Part shown: positions 1 to 8,995 of the stretch, piece after piece
Numbering within the stretch: position 1 is the stretch's first letter
Layout of the letters: every line of letters starts with the position of its first letter
Assembly (NCBI GenBank): GCA_024280115.1
Contig: JAJRQT010000208.1
Location: 1-35,555, forward strand
Direction of reading: 5' to 3'
Origin: Bacteroidota bacterium
GTDB taxonomy: Bacteria; Bacteroidota; Bacteroidia; Cytophagales; Cyclobacteriaceae
DNA: 35,555 bases
The notes under the pieces: generated by a model
Databases searched by the model: none
Seen by the model: the letters and a program-made list of their open reading frames with translations, nothing else
What the model was told of the DNA's origin: nothing
Translations under genes and position numbers: made by a program

Positions 1-47
1 ATGGGTAGCTGACCTATGGATAATTGCTGTTCGAATCTTTTTCTCAT
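1..47 (-). CDS. Possible transposase N-terminus, cut by the window edge
   Basis: A minus-strand frame opens with ATG at 47-45 and stays open to the window edge, giving MRKRFEQQLSIGQLP. From memory, this resembles the first residues of an ISNCY/IS1182-like group of transposases common in Bacteroidota, whose N-terminus has a KRFEQQL-like stretch. Only 15 codons are visible, so this is a guess. If it is right, the DNA just to its right (about 60-110) should contain an insertion sequence end. Confidence 0.25.
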   Translation of the reverse strand, partial: MRKRFEQQLSIGQLP

Positions 48-280
48 TTATGAATCTATTTCTATGGTGGTGTCCAAATATGCGAATCTCTGACCGTTAA
101 TAGCCTGAATATCTGCATTTTAACTGAAGAAACCTAATAAATAGCGAAAAGATTCACATAAAAAATTGACCTTAATTTATTGATAATCTTTTAGTTACAT
201 GATTTAAAAGAGACACTATTTACTCAATTGTGATTTTTATTTTAGCACAAGACAATAAAAAGCCAAAAGAGGCAACGGAT
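48..280. other. Gap left of the MFS gene, no gene seen
   Basis: No convincing reading frame is visible. The part at 60-110 could be the terminal region of an insertion sequence if the edge frame is a transposase. Near 261-273 the minus strand has a weak GCC/GGC stem followed by a T-rich run just past the stop codon of the MFS gene, which might end transcription but is too short to call. Confidence 0.3.
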
Positions 281-1492
281 TTAGTTGCTGACAGGTAGTT
301 GTGTTTTATGGTTTTTGATATAATAAAGCAGGTAAATAGAACCGAAGAATGCAAGTATTCCTGAAATGGTAAACGATATCACAAAATTATTGGGATTATT
401 GTTATAGCTATAACCGGCTACGACTCCGCCAATGCCAATTCCAGCTTCCAATGCAATGAACATGGTGGCCATGGCCCGGCCGCGATGTTCATCATCTGCA
501 AGATCAATGGTCCATGCAAAAATGGTTGGTGAGCTTAAACCGGCGGCAATACCAAAGAAAAATGAGCTGGTGTAAAACATCCATATTTCCGTTTCAAATC
601 CTATTGTGATCATGGTGATGCCGTAGAGCACGGTGCCAACTAACAGGATTGGTACTCTTCCATAAACGTCACTCAGTTTACCAGCAATCAACCTGACAGC
701 AATTGAAGAAATGGTAAATATGCTGAAAAATATCCCCTTGTTAGCTATGCCTAAATGCTTGCTTAAATCTGGAATCAATGTGAGGATGGTTCCAAAAGAA
801 AAAGCTATTAATGCCATGGTGATTGCTGCTGGAAATGCTCTGGGTTCCAAAATATCTTTTCTCTTAAGTTTTAATAGAGACCATTTAAATCTTTCCTTCA
901 CAATAAGAGTTTCCGGCATTTTCATCACTACAACTATAGAAAGGAGTGCAAATCCTGAGGAGCTGTAAAACATCAAGTCATATCCATAATTCATTGCAAT
1001 CCAGCTACCTATTGCCGGTCCTGCTGCCATTCCAAGGCTCCCAGACATACCCAAAATTCCCATAGCCTCGCCTCGGCGGCTGATTGGTGCGATATCCCCA
1101 ACATATGCAGAAGTGGCAGTTGGCTTAAACCCCGTGGACATTCCATGGATCAATCGCAATGCGAAGAAACCGAATACTGTGGTCAGTATAGGGTAGAGAA
1201 AACCTGCAAATATACAGATGATTACGCCATAAATGATGATGGGTATTCTGCCAATAGTATCTGTAAGCCTGCCGCTGAAAGGTCTTGAAATTCCGGCCAT
1301 CAAGGTGAATAATGGAATTATAAGGCCTTTATGATTGCCACCACCGAGTGATGTCAGGTAATCTGGAAGCTCAGGAATTATGAGATTGAAGCTGGCAAAA
1401 AACAAGAATGAGCTTAAATTAAGCAGCCAGAATTTATAAGTAAATAGCTTGGTATTCTCTTGTATCATGCTGTTAAAAAGAGGAAGGCGCAA
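281..1492 (-). CDS. MFS transporter
   Basis: A 403-residue polytopic membrane protein, the normal length for a 12-helix major facilitator superfamily transporter. The hallmark motif A occurs twice at the expected places: GRLTDTIGRIP at residues 74-84 in the loop after helix 2, and GKLSDVYGRVP at about 272-282 in the second half. This reflects the internal duplication of the family. The N-terminal half also has the conserved R-GMSTG-like helix 4 stretch. The set of glycine-rich helices resembles efflux-type MFS proteins (drug or metabolite/H+ antiporters) more than sugar porters, but the substrate cannot be read from sequence. A start at Met9 (1468) is equally possible. It lies downstream of the histidine kinase on the same strand but is separated from it by a repeat array, so co-transcription is doubtful. 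Confidence 0.9.
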   Translation of the reverse strand: MRLPLFNSMIQENTKLFTYKFWLLNLSSFLFFASFNLIIPELPDYLTSLGGGNHKGLIIPLFTLMAGISRPFSGRLTDTIGRIPIIIYGVIICIFAGFLYPILTTVFGFFALRLIHGMSTGFKPTATSAYVGDIAPISRRGEAMGILGMSGSLGMAAGPAIGSWIAMNYGYDLMFYSSSGFALLSIVVVMKMPETLIVKERFKWSLLKLKRKDILEPRAFPAAITMALIAFSFGTILTLIPDLSKHLGIANKGIFFSIFTISSIAVRLIAGKLSDVYGRVPILLVGTVLYGITMITIGFETEIWMFYTSSFFFGIAAGLSSPTIFAWTIDLADDEHRGRAMATMFIALEAGIGIGGVVAGYSYNNNPNNFVISFTISGILAFFGSIYLLYYIKNHKTQLPVSN

Positions 1493-1545
1493 AAGTAACT
1501 AAATAAAAATGATAACCATCTAAGCCAACAAACTCTTGCGGAAAA

Positions 1546-1850
1546 AGATTGATGAGAGATTGCTTCTCCACCGGAGCTTTAGCGTAGATGAGATAAAAGA
1601 TTGATGGGAGATTGAATAAAGATTGATGGGAGATTGCTTGTCTACTGGAGCTTTAGCGTAGATGGGATAAAAGATTGCATGTCCACCGAAGCTTTAGCGT
1701 AGATGGGATAAGAGATTGATGGGAGATTGAATAAAGATTGATGAGAGATTGCTTGTCTACTGGAGCTTTAGCGTAGATGGGATAAAAGATTGCATGTCCA
1801 CCGAAGCTTTAGCGTAGGTGGGATAAAAGATTGAAGGAGATTGATTGATC
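1546..1850. repeat. Minisatellite, 115-bp period with nested subrepeats
   Basis: Two near-identical 115-bp units occupy 1599-1713 and 1714-1828, with partial units on either side (1546-1598 and 1829-1850). Each unit is itself built of shorter blocks: GATTGATGGGAGATTG, then a block with GAGCTTTAGCGTAGATGGG, then a variant with CCACCGAAGCTTTAGCG. The repeats differ from each other at only a few bases, so the expansion is recent. The array fills the gap between the 3' end of the histidine kinase gene and the 5' end of the MFS gene. It does not encode a protein in any frame that I can support. Confidence 0.9.
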
Positions 1851-1876
1851 AATATGTGCATTATGTTAGTGATTCA

Positions 1877-3922
1877 CTAATTGTCCAATACGGGTAAGTA
1901 CATCCTAAATTTAGTTTCTTCACCCGGAATTGAATCTACCTGTATTTTGCCATCTAGAGCCATTATTGTTTCTTTAACTATGAATAAGCCCAGTCCTGAC
2001 CCTTTGGACTTTTCTGTGCCGCGGTAAAACATGTTGAATATTTTTTCAATTTGATTCTTTTCAATGCCTGGCCCGTTATCTTTCACATAAATCTTGTATC
2101 GTCCATCAACAACCTCAAAACCAATGACCACCTTTGGCTGGAGTTTGGTTGTATCAATATATTTTACGCTGTTATTGATGAGATTGTGTAAAATAACTCT
2201 CAAGCGTTGCTTATCTGAAACAATTGTTTGAGAGGGAGATACTTCGACAATAAATTCTATCGAATCCACCGATGGCAGAAAAGCCAACTCGCGAATTACA
2301 TCATTTACTAAATCATAGAGGTTAAAGTTTTCTTTTTTCACCTTAATCCTACTGTTTCGGGAATATGATATAAGACTTTTAATTACATCTTCCAGCTTGT
2401 AAATATTGTTTTCGATATAATCGAGGTATTCTTTTATATTGTTTTTGTCCGGGTCTATTTTTGCAATATTAAGCAATCCCAAAATCGACTTTAGTGGCGC
2501 ACTAAGATCGTGGGAAGCGCTGTAAACAAACCGGTCGAGTTCAGCTACTGTTTTATTGAGCTGCTTCACAGTTTTTTTCAATTTTCCAGTTCTTCTTTTT
2601 ACACGCTTTTCGAGACTTGTATTCATTTCAAGCAGTTGATCCTGAGCGGTTTCCAATTCTTTCTTTTGAGTGGACAATTGCTCATTTGTGGTTGTCAATT
2701 CCTCGTTTAATTGCAATGTTTCTTCATTGCTATCCCTAAGCTTTGTTGTGAGATTTTCCAGAGTTTCAAGAGATTTTTGGAGTTCAGCCGTCTGTTCAAT
2801 TTCCTTCTTTCTTAAATCTATCAGGTCATCCTGTATAAGGGATAATGTAGCAGCCAATTGGTGCAGTGGATTTGTTTTTGAAACCGATATATTAGCTTTA
2901 GTTGTCTCATTCCAGATCAATGATCCACTGAGATTAATTATTTCTTCAATATCCTTTTTATTGACTTTTATTACTCTTTCTTTTTTATCAGACGGTAATT
3001 TTCCACTATTTATAGCCTGAAATGCTTCTTCTACATTATCAACAAAAATAAATTTTTGTTTCACAATGAAGGCGTATAGCCGTATTGCTACCTTAACGGA
3101 GCCACTTGCTCCACACACGAATGATTTTTCTGGATTACAGTTATATTTCTTGTTTAGATTATTCAGTAACTCAGCATAAAAGTTACGGGTTTTTACAGGC
3201 ACATTTGATAGTTTTGAATAATCTGCAACTCGTATATACGATGAATTTGTAAGGGTGCCTTCCTCAAAAAGTTTGTTCATGCATTCGGAAACTTTAATGG
3301 GGGTAATCTCCTGAGATATACCCTCAAAAGAGGTATAAAATAGCTTTTGAGGTATTACGCCGTTGATAAGTTTAAAATCATTATCATCAAAGCACCATTC
3401 AGGTTTAATTGTAATATCTTCAAAAGATATCTTTTCATAAAGCGAATTACTTTGAAGGATATTAACTGCTTTCTGAACGGCGTCACTATAATCTTTGCAA
3501 ACAATTATTTTTTTCACAGATGTGTTAACAAGTCTCGGCATCATTCTCAGAATAATACTTAACCAATCTGGGATGTTGCAGATAATAGCCCTCACATAGT
3601 CATCTTTGTGCTCACTGAAATATTTTTTCTGAATATCTTTTTGTGAGGGTGTAGGTCTTCCTTTCAAGTCTTTATAATCGCGAATTTCAACAAATGGTTT
3701 TTTGATATGGGTGCTCTCAGCGAATTCTTCAATCATCTTGTAATAGCGGGTAACATTGCTATTTTTCATATTCCCCCTATTGTTAGTATAAATAATAGAA
3801 TCGCCAATTTTCTTCACACTGAAATAATATCCATTCCCAAAATCAATATTGGTAAACTCCTCTAATTCGAGTACCTCTAAACCTGTAGCAGGACAATTAT
3901 ATCTTTTTTCTTTGTTTTCCAC
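1877..3922 (-). CDS. Soluble sensor histidine kinase with duplicated N-terminal module
   Basis: This 681-residue kinase has no membrane segment or signal peptide, so it probably senses a cytoplasmic signal. Residues 1-160 and about 195-305 look like two diverged copies of one alpha/beta module, each with a stretch of the type 'YIRVADYSKL' or 'FVEIRDYKDL'. The fold resembles STAS/SpoIIAA-like domains, but this is a tentative reading. A long coiled coil (about 355-465, rich in Gln, Glu and Leu) leads into the HisKA domain, with phosphoacceptor His471 in SASHDLSAPL. The ATPase domain has the N-box (N580-N584), the G1 box DNGPGI at 615-620 and the G2 box GSGLGL at 641-646, so it should be active. 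No response regulator is adjacent; the kinase is divergent from the GH92 gene, but a regulatory link to it is only inference. Confidence 0.88.
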   Translation of the reverse strand: MENKEKRYNCPATGLEVLELEEFTNIDFGNGYYFSVKKIGDSIIYTNNRGNMKNSNVTRYYKMIEEFAESTHIKKPFVEIRDYKDLKGRPTPSQKDIQKKYFSEHKDDYVRAIICNIPDWLSIILRMMPRLVNTSVKKIIVCKDYSDAVQKAVNILQSNSLYEKISFEDITIKPEWCFDDNDFKLINGVIPQKLFYTSFEGISQEITPIKVSECMNKLFEEGTLTNSSYIRVADYSKLSNVPVKTRNFYAELLNNLNKKYNCNPEKSFVCGASGSVKVAIRLYAFIVKQKFIFVDNVEEAFQAINSGKLPSDKKERVIKVNKKDIEEIINLSGSLIWNETTKANISVSKTNPLHQLAATLSLIQDDLIDLRKKEIEQTAELQKSLETLENLTTKLRDSNEETLQLNEELTTTNEQLSTQKKELETAQDQLLEMNTSLEKRVKRRTGKLKKTVKQLNKTVAELDRFVYSASHDLSAPLKSILGLLNIAKIDPDKNNIKEYLDYIENNIYKLEDVIKSLISYSRNSRIKVKKENFNLYDLVNDVIRELAFLPSVDSIEFIVEVSPSQTIVSDKQRLRVILHNLINNSVKYIDTTKLQPKVVIGFEVVDGRYKIYVKDNGPGIEKNQIEKIFNMFYRGTEKSKGSGLGLFIVKETIMALDGKIQVDSIPGEETKFRMYLPVLDN

Positions 3923-4231
3923 TAATTAGATGAACTAATACCCAATGTTATTAATAGACCCATAAAATTAAAATAATTACACGAATTGTATAATAATAAT
4001 TGAATTCAGATAGGATATTTGAAATCGAACCTGATTTATTGAACGAATTAAGTGTTATTATTTCTTAACAATAGATAAATTAATTTGTTCGTTGATTTTT
4101 GCTAAAATGGAAAAGCACTAGGCCATCTTCTTTGATCTGAATTTTTTCTATAATAATCCATCGCAATGTTTAATTTTATAGGGAATAGTCTTACTTTTTA
4201 CCTTTATAATTTAAATTATAAGTTTATCTCC
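3923..4231. promoter_or_regulatory. Divergent intergenic region with nested inverted repeat
   Basis: This roughly 310-bp gap separates the divergent kinase and GH92 genes and must hold both promoters. An 11-bp inverted repeat pairs GAACGAATTAA (4041-4051) with TTAATTTGTTC (4080-4090), with one G-T wobble. A smaller stem, TGTTA/TAACA at 4053-4057 and 4066-4070, lies inside it. The arrangement could be an operator or an mRNA leader structure. I could not find a convincing Bacteroidota -33/-7 (TTTG / TAnnTTTG) promoter pair. Confidence 0.35.
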
Positions 4232-6598
4232 ATGAAATTCAATAAGTATTTTTTTATAGTTTTTATCATACTCATAAGCTGCTCTGAGAATATTTCATTT
4301 GATCCGACTGTTTATGTTGACCCTCAAATTGGGTCGGTTCATGGCAGATGGTTTTTTTATACACCTGCTTCCCTGCCTTTTGGTATGGCCAAATTGGCGC
4401 CTCATACAAATGCATATAATAGTCCCGGCGCTTGGATGCCTTGCGGATATGATGACAGGCATACATCCATTGAAGGGTTCGGACATTTCCATGAATTTCA
4501 GATTGGCGGAGTGGTGGTGATGCCTACTGTTGGTGAGTTGAAAACAACACCGGGAACATTAGAAAATCCGGAATTGGGATATCGATCCAGATTTGATAAA
4601 AAAGATGAGCATGCTGAAGCTGGTTACTATTCAGTTTTATTGAAAGACTATAGCATTAAAGCAGAGCTTACTGCAACAAAAAGAGTTGGCTATCATCGCT
4701 ATACTTTTCCGGAGTCCGAAAATTCACATATTATTTTTGATATCGGACACAAACAGGGAGAGAGCAGCGATGTGATCGATGCCGGAGCAAAATTTGTAAA
4801 TGGAAATGAAATTGAAGGTTTTGTGAGTACTTATCCGGAATACACAAAGTTTTGTGACCCCGGAAAAAGGGTAAAAATGTATTTCATAGCTCGCTTGAGT
4901 AAAGAGCCTGTGTCCGTAGGTTCATTTGTTGATGAAGCGATACAAAATGGCACTAAAGAAACCAATGGAATAAACAATGGTTTATTCATGACTTTCAATA
5001 CATCAGCCAATGAGGTTATAGAAATGCAGGTTGGATTGTCATTCACAAGTATTGAAAATGCCAGGTTAAATCTCGATACAGAATCTTTGGGGAAAAACTT
5101 TAATTTGGTAAAACAGGAAGCGCATGACGAATGGCAAAGTATGCTTGGGAGAATAAAGGTAGAAGGTGGAAAAGAAGAGGATAAATTGACGTTCTATACG
5201 GGATTGTATCACGCTTTGCTCGGCAGGGGAGTTTCGAGCGATGTAAACGGAGCTTATCCAACACGGACCGGAGAAATCGGACAAATTCCGCTGGATAAGA
5301 ATAACCAACCCAAATATCATCATTTTAATACTGATGGAATCTGGGGCGGTTTTTGGAATTTGAGCCAATTGTGGGCATTGGCTTATCCGGAAGTGCTGAG
5401 TGAGTATGTTCAGTCGAACATTGATTTCTACAAATATGCAGGCTGGCTCCATGATGGTGAAGCAGCTGGAACTCACGCTAATGGAGTTCAGACCAATTTT
5501 CAGGCATTGATCATGGCTTCTGCCTACAACTGCGGCATCAGGGATTTTGATCTTAAAACCGGGTATGAAGCGGCGATAAAGAATGAGGTTGAATATCATA
5601 ACCGGGACTTTGGAGCAGGCAAATATGATCTCAGCTATTTCGTAAAAAGAGGCTTTATCCCATCTCAGGATACGACGATTTCCAACGGTTGGGTTTTTAA
5701 TTTTGGTGGCTCTCATACCTTAGAATACGCTTTTAGTTCGTATGCAGTATCTCAATTTGCCTGGGCCTTGGGAAAGGAAGATGATTATCGAAAACTCATG
5801 AAGCAGGCACAATTTTATAAAAATATATTCGATCCTGAAACTAAGTTTATCAGGCCTCGATTACCAAATGGAGAATTTATTGATAATTATGATCCTATGG
5901 AAGCATGGAGGGGTTTTCAAGAAGGCAATGGATTTCAATATACCTGGTATGTGCCACATGACATTGCAGGATTGATGAAATTGGTAGGCAAGGACCTTTT
6001 CAACGAGCGACTGGAAATGCAATTTATAAAAGCCCAAAAAACACTTTTTGGAGGAGGGGAGGAGATAGACAGTTTTTCCGGGTTGGATAAATTGTACAAT
6101 CACGGCAATCAACCTTGTTTGCACAACTCCTGGCTATTCAACTATTCAGGCAAACCATGGCTGACCCAAAAATGGAGTAGGACCATTTGCAATGAGTTTT
6201 ATGGTATCGAACCGCTTCATGGTTATGGGTTTGGTCAGGATGAGGACCAGGGTCAATTGGGTGCCTGGTATGTGATGACGGCGATGGGATTGTTTGACGT
6301 TCAGGGACACGCCGCTGCCAACCCTTCATTTCAGATAGGGAGTCCTCTGTTTGATAAAATATCCATAAAGCTGAATTCAAAATATTATAAAGGCGATAAA
6401 ATTGTGATTGAAACTGAAAACAATTCTCCTGAAAATTTCTATATCCAATCAGCTCAATTGAATGGAGCTCAATTAGAGAATTCATGGTTTTACAGGGAAG
6501 AGCTGATCAATGGAGGAAAGCTCAAACTAATCATGGGTAACAGCCCTAACCTTAGCTGGGGTACTGAAACGCCTCCGCCTTCTATGAGTACCAAATAA
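4232..6598 (+). CDS. GH92 alpha-mannosidase, lipoprotein
   Basis: A 788-residue protein of glycoside hydrolase family 92, calcium-dependent exo-acting alpha-mannosidases that trim N-glycans or mannans. The start at 4232 is preferred over the ATG at 4166 because it gives a clean lipoprotein signal (MKFNKYFF..., lipobox LISC). The earlier start would add 22 residues in front of it. Family landmarks are present: the general acid region EGNGFQYTWYVPHD with Glu564, and the base region GQDEDQGQ with Asp670 and Asp672, matching the DED triad of Bacteroides enzymes. The N-terminal beta-sandwich also shows the GYDDRHTSIEGFGHFHEFQ stretch typical of the family. The enzyme is probably anchored to the outer or inner membrane. 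It is first of a plus-strand run of four genes, and the next gene starts about 190 bp later. The linkage specificity (alpha-1,2, 1,3, 1,4 or 1,6) cannot be decided here. Confidence 0.95.
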   Translation: MKFNKYFFIVFIILISCSENISFDPTVYVDPQIGSVHGRWFFYTPASLPFGMAKLAPHTNAYNSPGAWMPCGYDDRHTSIEGFGHFHEFQIGGVVVMPTVGELKTTPGTLENPELGYRSRFDKKDEHAEAGYYSVLLKDYSIKAELTATKRVGYHRYTFPESENSHIIFDIGHKQGESSDVIDAGAKFVNGNEIEGFVSTYPEYTKFCDPGKRVKMYFIARLSKEPVSVGSFVDEAIQNGTKETNGINNGLFMTFNTSANEVIEMQVGLSFTSIENARLNLDTESLGKNFNLVKQEAHDEWQSMLGRIKVEGGKEEDKLTFYTGLYHALLGRGVSSDVNGAYPTRTGEIGQIPLDKNNQPKYHHFNTDGIWGGFWNLSQLWALAYPEVLSEYVQSNIDFYKYAGWLHDGEAAGTHANGVQTNFQALIMASAYNCGIRDFDLKTGYEAAIKNEVEYHNRDFGAGKYDLSYFVKRGFIPSQDTTISNGWVFNFGGSHTLEYAFSSYAVSQFAWALGKEDDYRKLMKQAQFYKNIFDPETKFIRPRLPNGEFIDNYDPMEAWRGFQEGNGFQYTWYVPHDIAGLMKLVGKDLFNERLEMQFIKAQKTLFGGGEEIDSFSGLDKLYNHGNQPCLHNSWLFNYSGKPWLTQKWSRTICNEFYGIEPLHGYGFGQDEDQGQLGAWYVMTAMGLFDVQGHAAANPSFQIGSPLFDKISIKLNSKYYKGDKIVIETENNSPENFYIQSAQLNGAQLENSWFYREELINGGKLKLIMGNSPNLSWGTETPPPSMSTK

Positions 6599-6640
6599 GG
6601 TATGTTTATAAGCACAAAAGTTAATTATTATAGAAAGAAT

Positions 6641-6686
6641 CAAATCGCAAATAGCAAGCTCCAAATAACAAATAATTATCAAATCC
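6641..6686. repeat. Heptamer-period tract, CAAATNN units
   Basis: Five consecutive 7-bp units run from 6641 to 6675: CAAATCG, CAAATAG, CAAGCTC, CAAATAA, CAAATAA. Another CAAATCC follows after a short TTAT interruption. The strict 7-bp spacing with a constant CAAAT core and free last two bases resembles the degenerate heptameric repeats seen between genes in some bacteria. It sits between the GH92 gene and the next lipoprotein gene. It is not coding in any supported frame. Confidence 0.6.
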
Positions 6687-6789
6687 CAGTTTTCAATTGC
6701 CAAAATAGTTTGAGTAATTGAGTATTTGAACATTGAGATTTATTTGTATTTTGGTGTTTGTAATTTGTTTTTTATGTAAATCACTGAAC

Positions 6790-8091
6790 ATGAAACATAT
6801 TTTTTATTTCCTGATTTTACTTTTTGTAGTGACAAATTGTGATCAAAAAAAACAAGAGGATTCAATTCCGAACCTAAGAGAACAAATTCTCAACAATGAA
6901 GGCTTTGCATTTGTAAAGAAGAAAGCGCTAGGAGTTGTGAAAGCCGGTTTTAATGCCGGTGATGGGTATGGCGAAGTTTGGATTCGGGATTACAACACTT
7001 TTATCGAACTCTCCTGCGAAGTGTATCCCGTTTCAGAAATTAAAGAGAATCTGCTTGTTTTCTTTAGAATGCAAGGGGATGACGGAAATATTATTGACGG
7101 GTTTATCCCAAAATCCAAAGTGCAGGAAGGGAGCTATGATTACATATATTCTGATTTGGAACCGCGTTATGCAGGACATAAAAATACCGTCGAAACTGAT
7201 CAGGAGGCTTCTCTGGTTCAGGCAGTATATAAATTTGTGAAAAAGACCGGAGATCACAGACTCCTTGAAACTGTGGTTGGTGAGAAGGCGGTAAGGGATC
7301 GCCTTGAGTTTTCGCTCAATTTTTTATTGAACCACCGGTATAATGAAGAGTATGGCCTGATTTGGGGAGCGACTACTGCGGACTGGGGAGATGTGCAACC
7401 GGAACACGATTGGGGAGTGTTTTTGACAGATGAGACACACTATGCCATCGACATTTATGACAATGCCATGTTCCTGATTGCGATTGAGAATTTTCTGGAA
7501 TTGGTTCCTGAAAAAAATGAGAAATGGCAACCGATTCATGATGGTATTGTTGAGAAGGTCAGAATGCATCTATGGGATAATGAAAACCAGAAATACATTC
7601 CTCATTTATATCTTGATGGTTCTCCATTCCCTGAAGATTTAGATGAAAATGAGATTTATTATCATGGAGGGACCGCAATTGCTATAGAAGCTGGTTTACT
7701 TTCTACGGATGAAATAAAGATATCTCTGGATAAAATGATTGAAAATGTAAAAGCTTCCGGGGCGGGTTCTATCGGCCTGACTATGTATCCACCATATCCG
7801 GAAGGATCTTTCAAAAATAAGGGGATGTATCCTTATGGTTACCAAAATGGTGGCGACTGGACCTGGTTTGGTGGCAGGATGATCCAGCAATTAATACGTT
7901 ACGGATTTGTAGAAGAAGCGTATGAACAGTTGCTTCCGATGACAGACAGAGTACAAGATAATGATGGTTTTTTCGAATGGTACACAGTGAAAAATGAGCC
8001 AAAAGGTTCCGGCACTTTCAGAGGGTCTGCCGGTGTTTTGTATAAGTCTATCGAAATGTTGGAGGATTGGGCGAAGAAGGAATCGAATTAG
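6790..8091 (+). CDS. Six-hairpin (alpha/alpha)6 glycosidase-like lipoprotein
   Basis: A 433-residue lipoprotein (signal MKHIFYFLILLF, lipobox VTNC). The ATG at 6790 is chosen over a TTG at 6733 that would place an extra hydrophobic stretch before the signal peptide. The body looks like an (alpha/alpha)6-barrel glycosidase: the motif VWIRDYN at 63-69 recalls the 'WxRD' entry motif of GH125, GH63 and GH15-like enzymes. It continues with VETDQEASL at 134-142, ATTADWGDVQPE and NGGDWTWFGG, all rich in acidic and aromatic residues as expected at such active sites. I cannot assign it to a numbered family; GH125 (alpha-1,6-mannosidase) would suit its GH92 neighbour but the match is incomplete. The next gene begins 14 bp after its stop, so the two are probably co-transcribed. 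Confidence 0.75.
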   Translation: MKHIFYFLILLFVVTNCDQKKQEDSIPNLREQILNNEGFAFVKKKALGVVKAGFNAGDGYGEVWIRDYNTFIELSCEVYPVSEIKENLLVFFRMQGDDGNIIDGFIPKSKVQEGSYDYIYSDLEPRYAGHKNTVETDQEASLVQAVYKFVKKTGDHRLLETVVGEKAVRDRLEFSLNFLLNHRYNEEYGLIWGATTADWGDVQPEHDWGVFLTDETHYAIDIYDNAMFLIAIENFLELVPEKNEKWQPIHDGIVEKVRMHLWDNENQKYIPHLYLDGSPFPEDLDENEIYYHGGTAIAIEAGLLSTDEIKISLDKMIENVKASGAGSIGLTMYPPYPEGSFKNKGMYPYGYQNGGDWTWFGGRMIQQLIRYGFVEEAYEQLLPMTDRVQDNDGFFEWYTVKNEPKGSGTFRGSAGVLYKSIEMLEDWAKKESN

Positions 8092-8105
8092 GAAAGATAT
8101 TGACT

Positions 8106-8966
8106 ATGGAACGACGAACTTTTATTAGAAACTCCGTGTTAGGGGTTGCCGGATCTGCAATAACTCCAAACATTTCCTTTGCTGAAAAATATCAATGGTT
8201 TCCCAAAAAGAAGGTTATAACTATTAGTTACAATGTTTATCAGTTTAAAGGTTATCCGGAAACTGATGACACGAAATTTATGCTTAGAGATATAAGGCCA
8301 CAAATGCCGGATCGAATGGCTTTGGAGTTGGAATTGTATCAGCCTCATATTGTTACTTTTCAGGAAGCTCCAAAAGAGCAGGAAGTCAAAAAAGTAGCGG
8401 AAAGTTTGGGTATGAATTATGCGTATTTTCCCGGCGGATATCCGGGAGCTTTATTGACGAAGTTTGAAATTAAATCATCAGAAAATTGCCCCTTAGAATC
8501 TTTGAAAGACCGGGGAGAATTGTTTTCAAGGCATTGGGGAAAAGCGATACTAAAATCTCCAACAGAAGAGATCATATTATATAGTATTCATTTACATCCA
8601 AGTAACGATTCTATACGTAAGCGTGAAGTTCATGAGATTTTACAGGTGATGAATAAGGACATGTCTAATGGGAAAAGCATAATTTTTCAAGGAGACTTTA
8701 ATCATGAACCCATTCAGGATGAGTACAATTTGTGGAAGGAAACAGGTCTGATAGATTGTTATGTAAAAAAAGGAGTGGAACAGAGAAATACTATCAAGAG
8801 TATTTTCCCGAAAAGAACTGTTGATTACATCTGGGTCAACAAAAAATTGGAAGACAGGCTCCTCAGATGTAAGGTGCTTTTTGAAGGTAATTTCAGGACC
8901 AACCCAATGGATGCACGATCAATTGCACTAAGTGATCATTTGCCGGTGATGGCTGAGTTTCAATAA
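8106..8966 (+). CDS. Exported endonuclease/exonuclease/phosphatase-family hydrolase
   Basis: A 286-residue metal-dependent hydrolase of the EEP (exonuclease-endonuclease-phosphatase) fold. The start at 8106 gives a twin-arginine-like signal, ERRTFIRNSVLGVAG, followed by a cleavable hydrophobic segment, so it is probably exported folded. The TTG at 8067 would overlap the previous gene and hide this signal. Catalytic landmarks are complete: Gln86-Glu87 in FQEAP (metal ligand), His162 or His164 in SIHLHPS, Asp197 and Asn199 in QGDFNHEP, DYIWV, and Asp277-His278 in SDHLP. Members of this fold cut DNA, RNA, phosphoinositides or sphingomyelin; export suggests an extracellular or periplasmic phosphodiester substrate, but nothing in the sequence identifies it. 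It follows the six-hairpin gene by 14 bp. Confidence 0.85.
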   Translation: MERRTFIRNSVLGVAGSAITPNISFAEKYQWFPKKKVITISYNVYQFKGYPETDDTKFMLRDIRPQMPDRMALELELYQPHIVTFQEAPKEQEVKKVAESLGMNYAYFPGGYPGALLTKFEIKSSENCPLESLKDRGELFSRHWGKAILKSPTEEIILYSIHLHPSNDSIRKREVHEILQVMNKDMSNGKSIIFQGDFNHEPIQDEYNLWKETGLIDCYVKKGVEQRNTIKSIFPKRTVDYIWVNKKLEDRLLRCKVLFEGNFRTNPMDARSIALSDHLPVMAEFQ

Positions 8967-8995
8967 TTCTTTTTAGTCAAGATTATTTTTGTCAG

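Noticed and set aside
1546..1850. CRISPR-like array
   Set aside because: The units are contiguous, 115 bp long and nearly identical throughout, with no unique spacers and no cas genes nearby, so it is a minisatellite.
5066..5716. 216-aa open frame on the minus strand
   Set aside because: It lies wholly opposite the GH92 coding region and has no domain; it is an antisense shadow.
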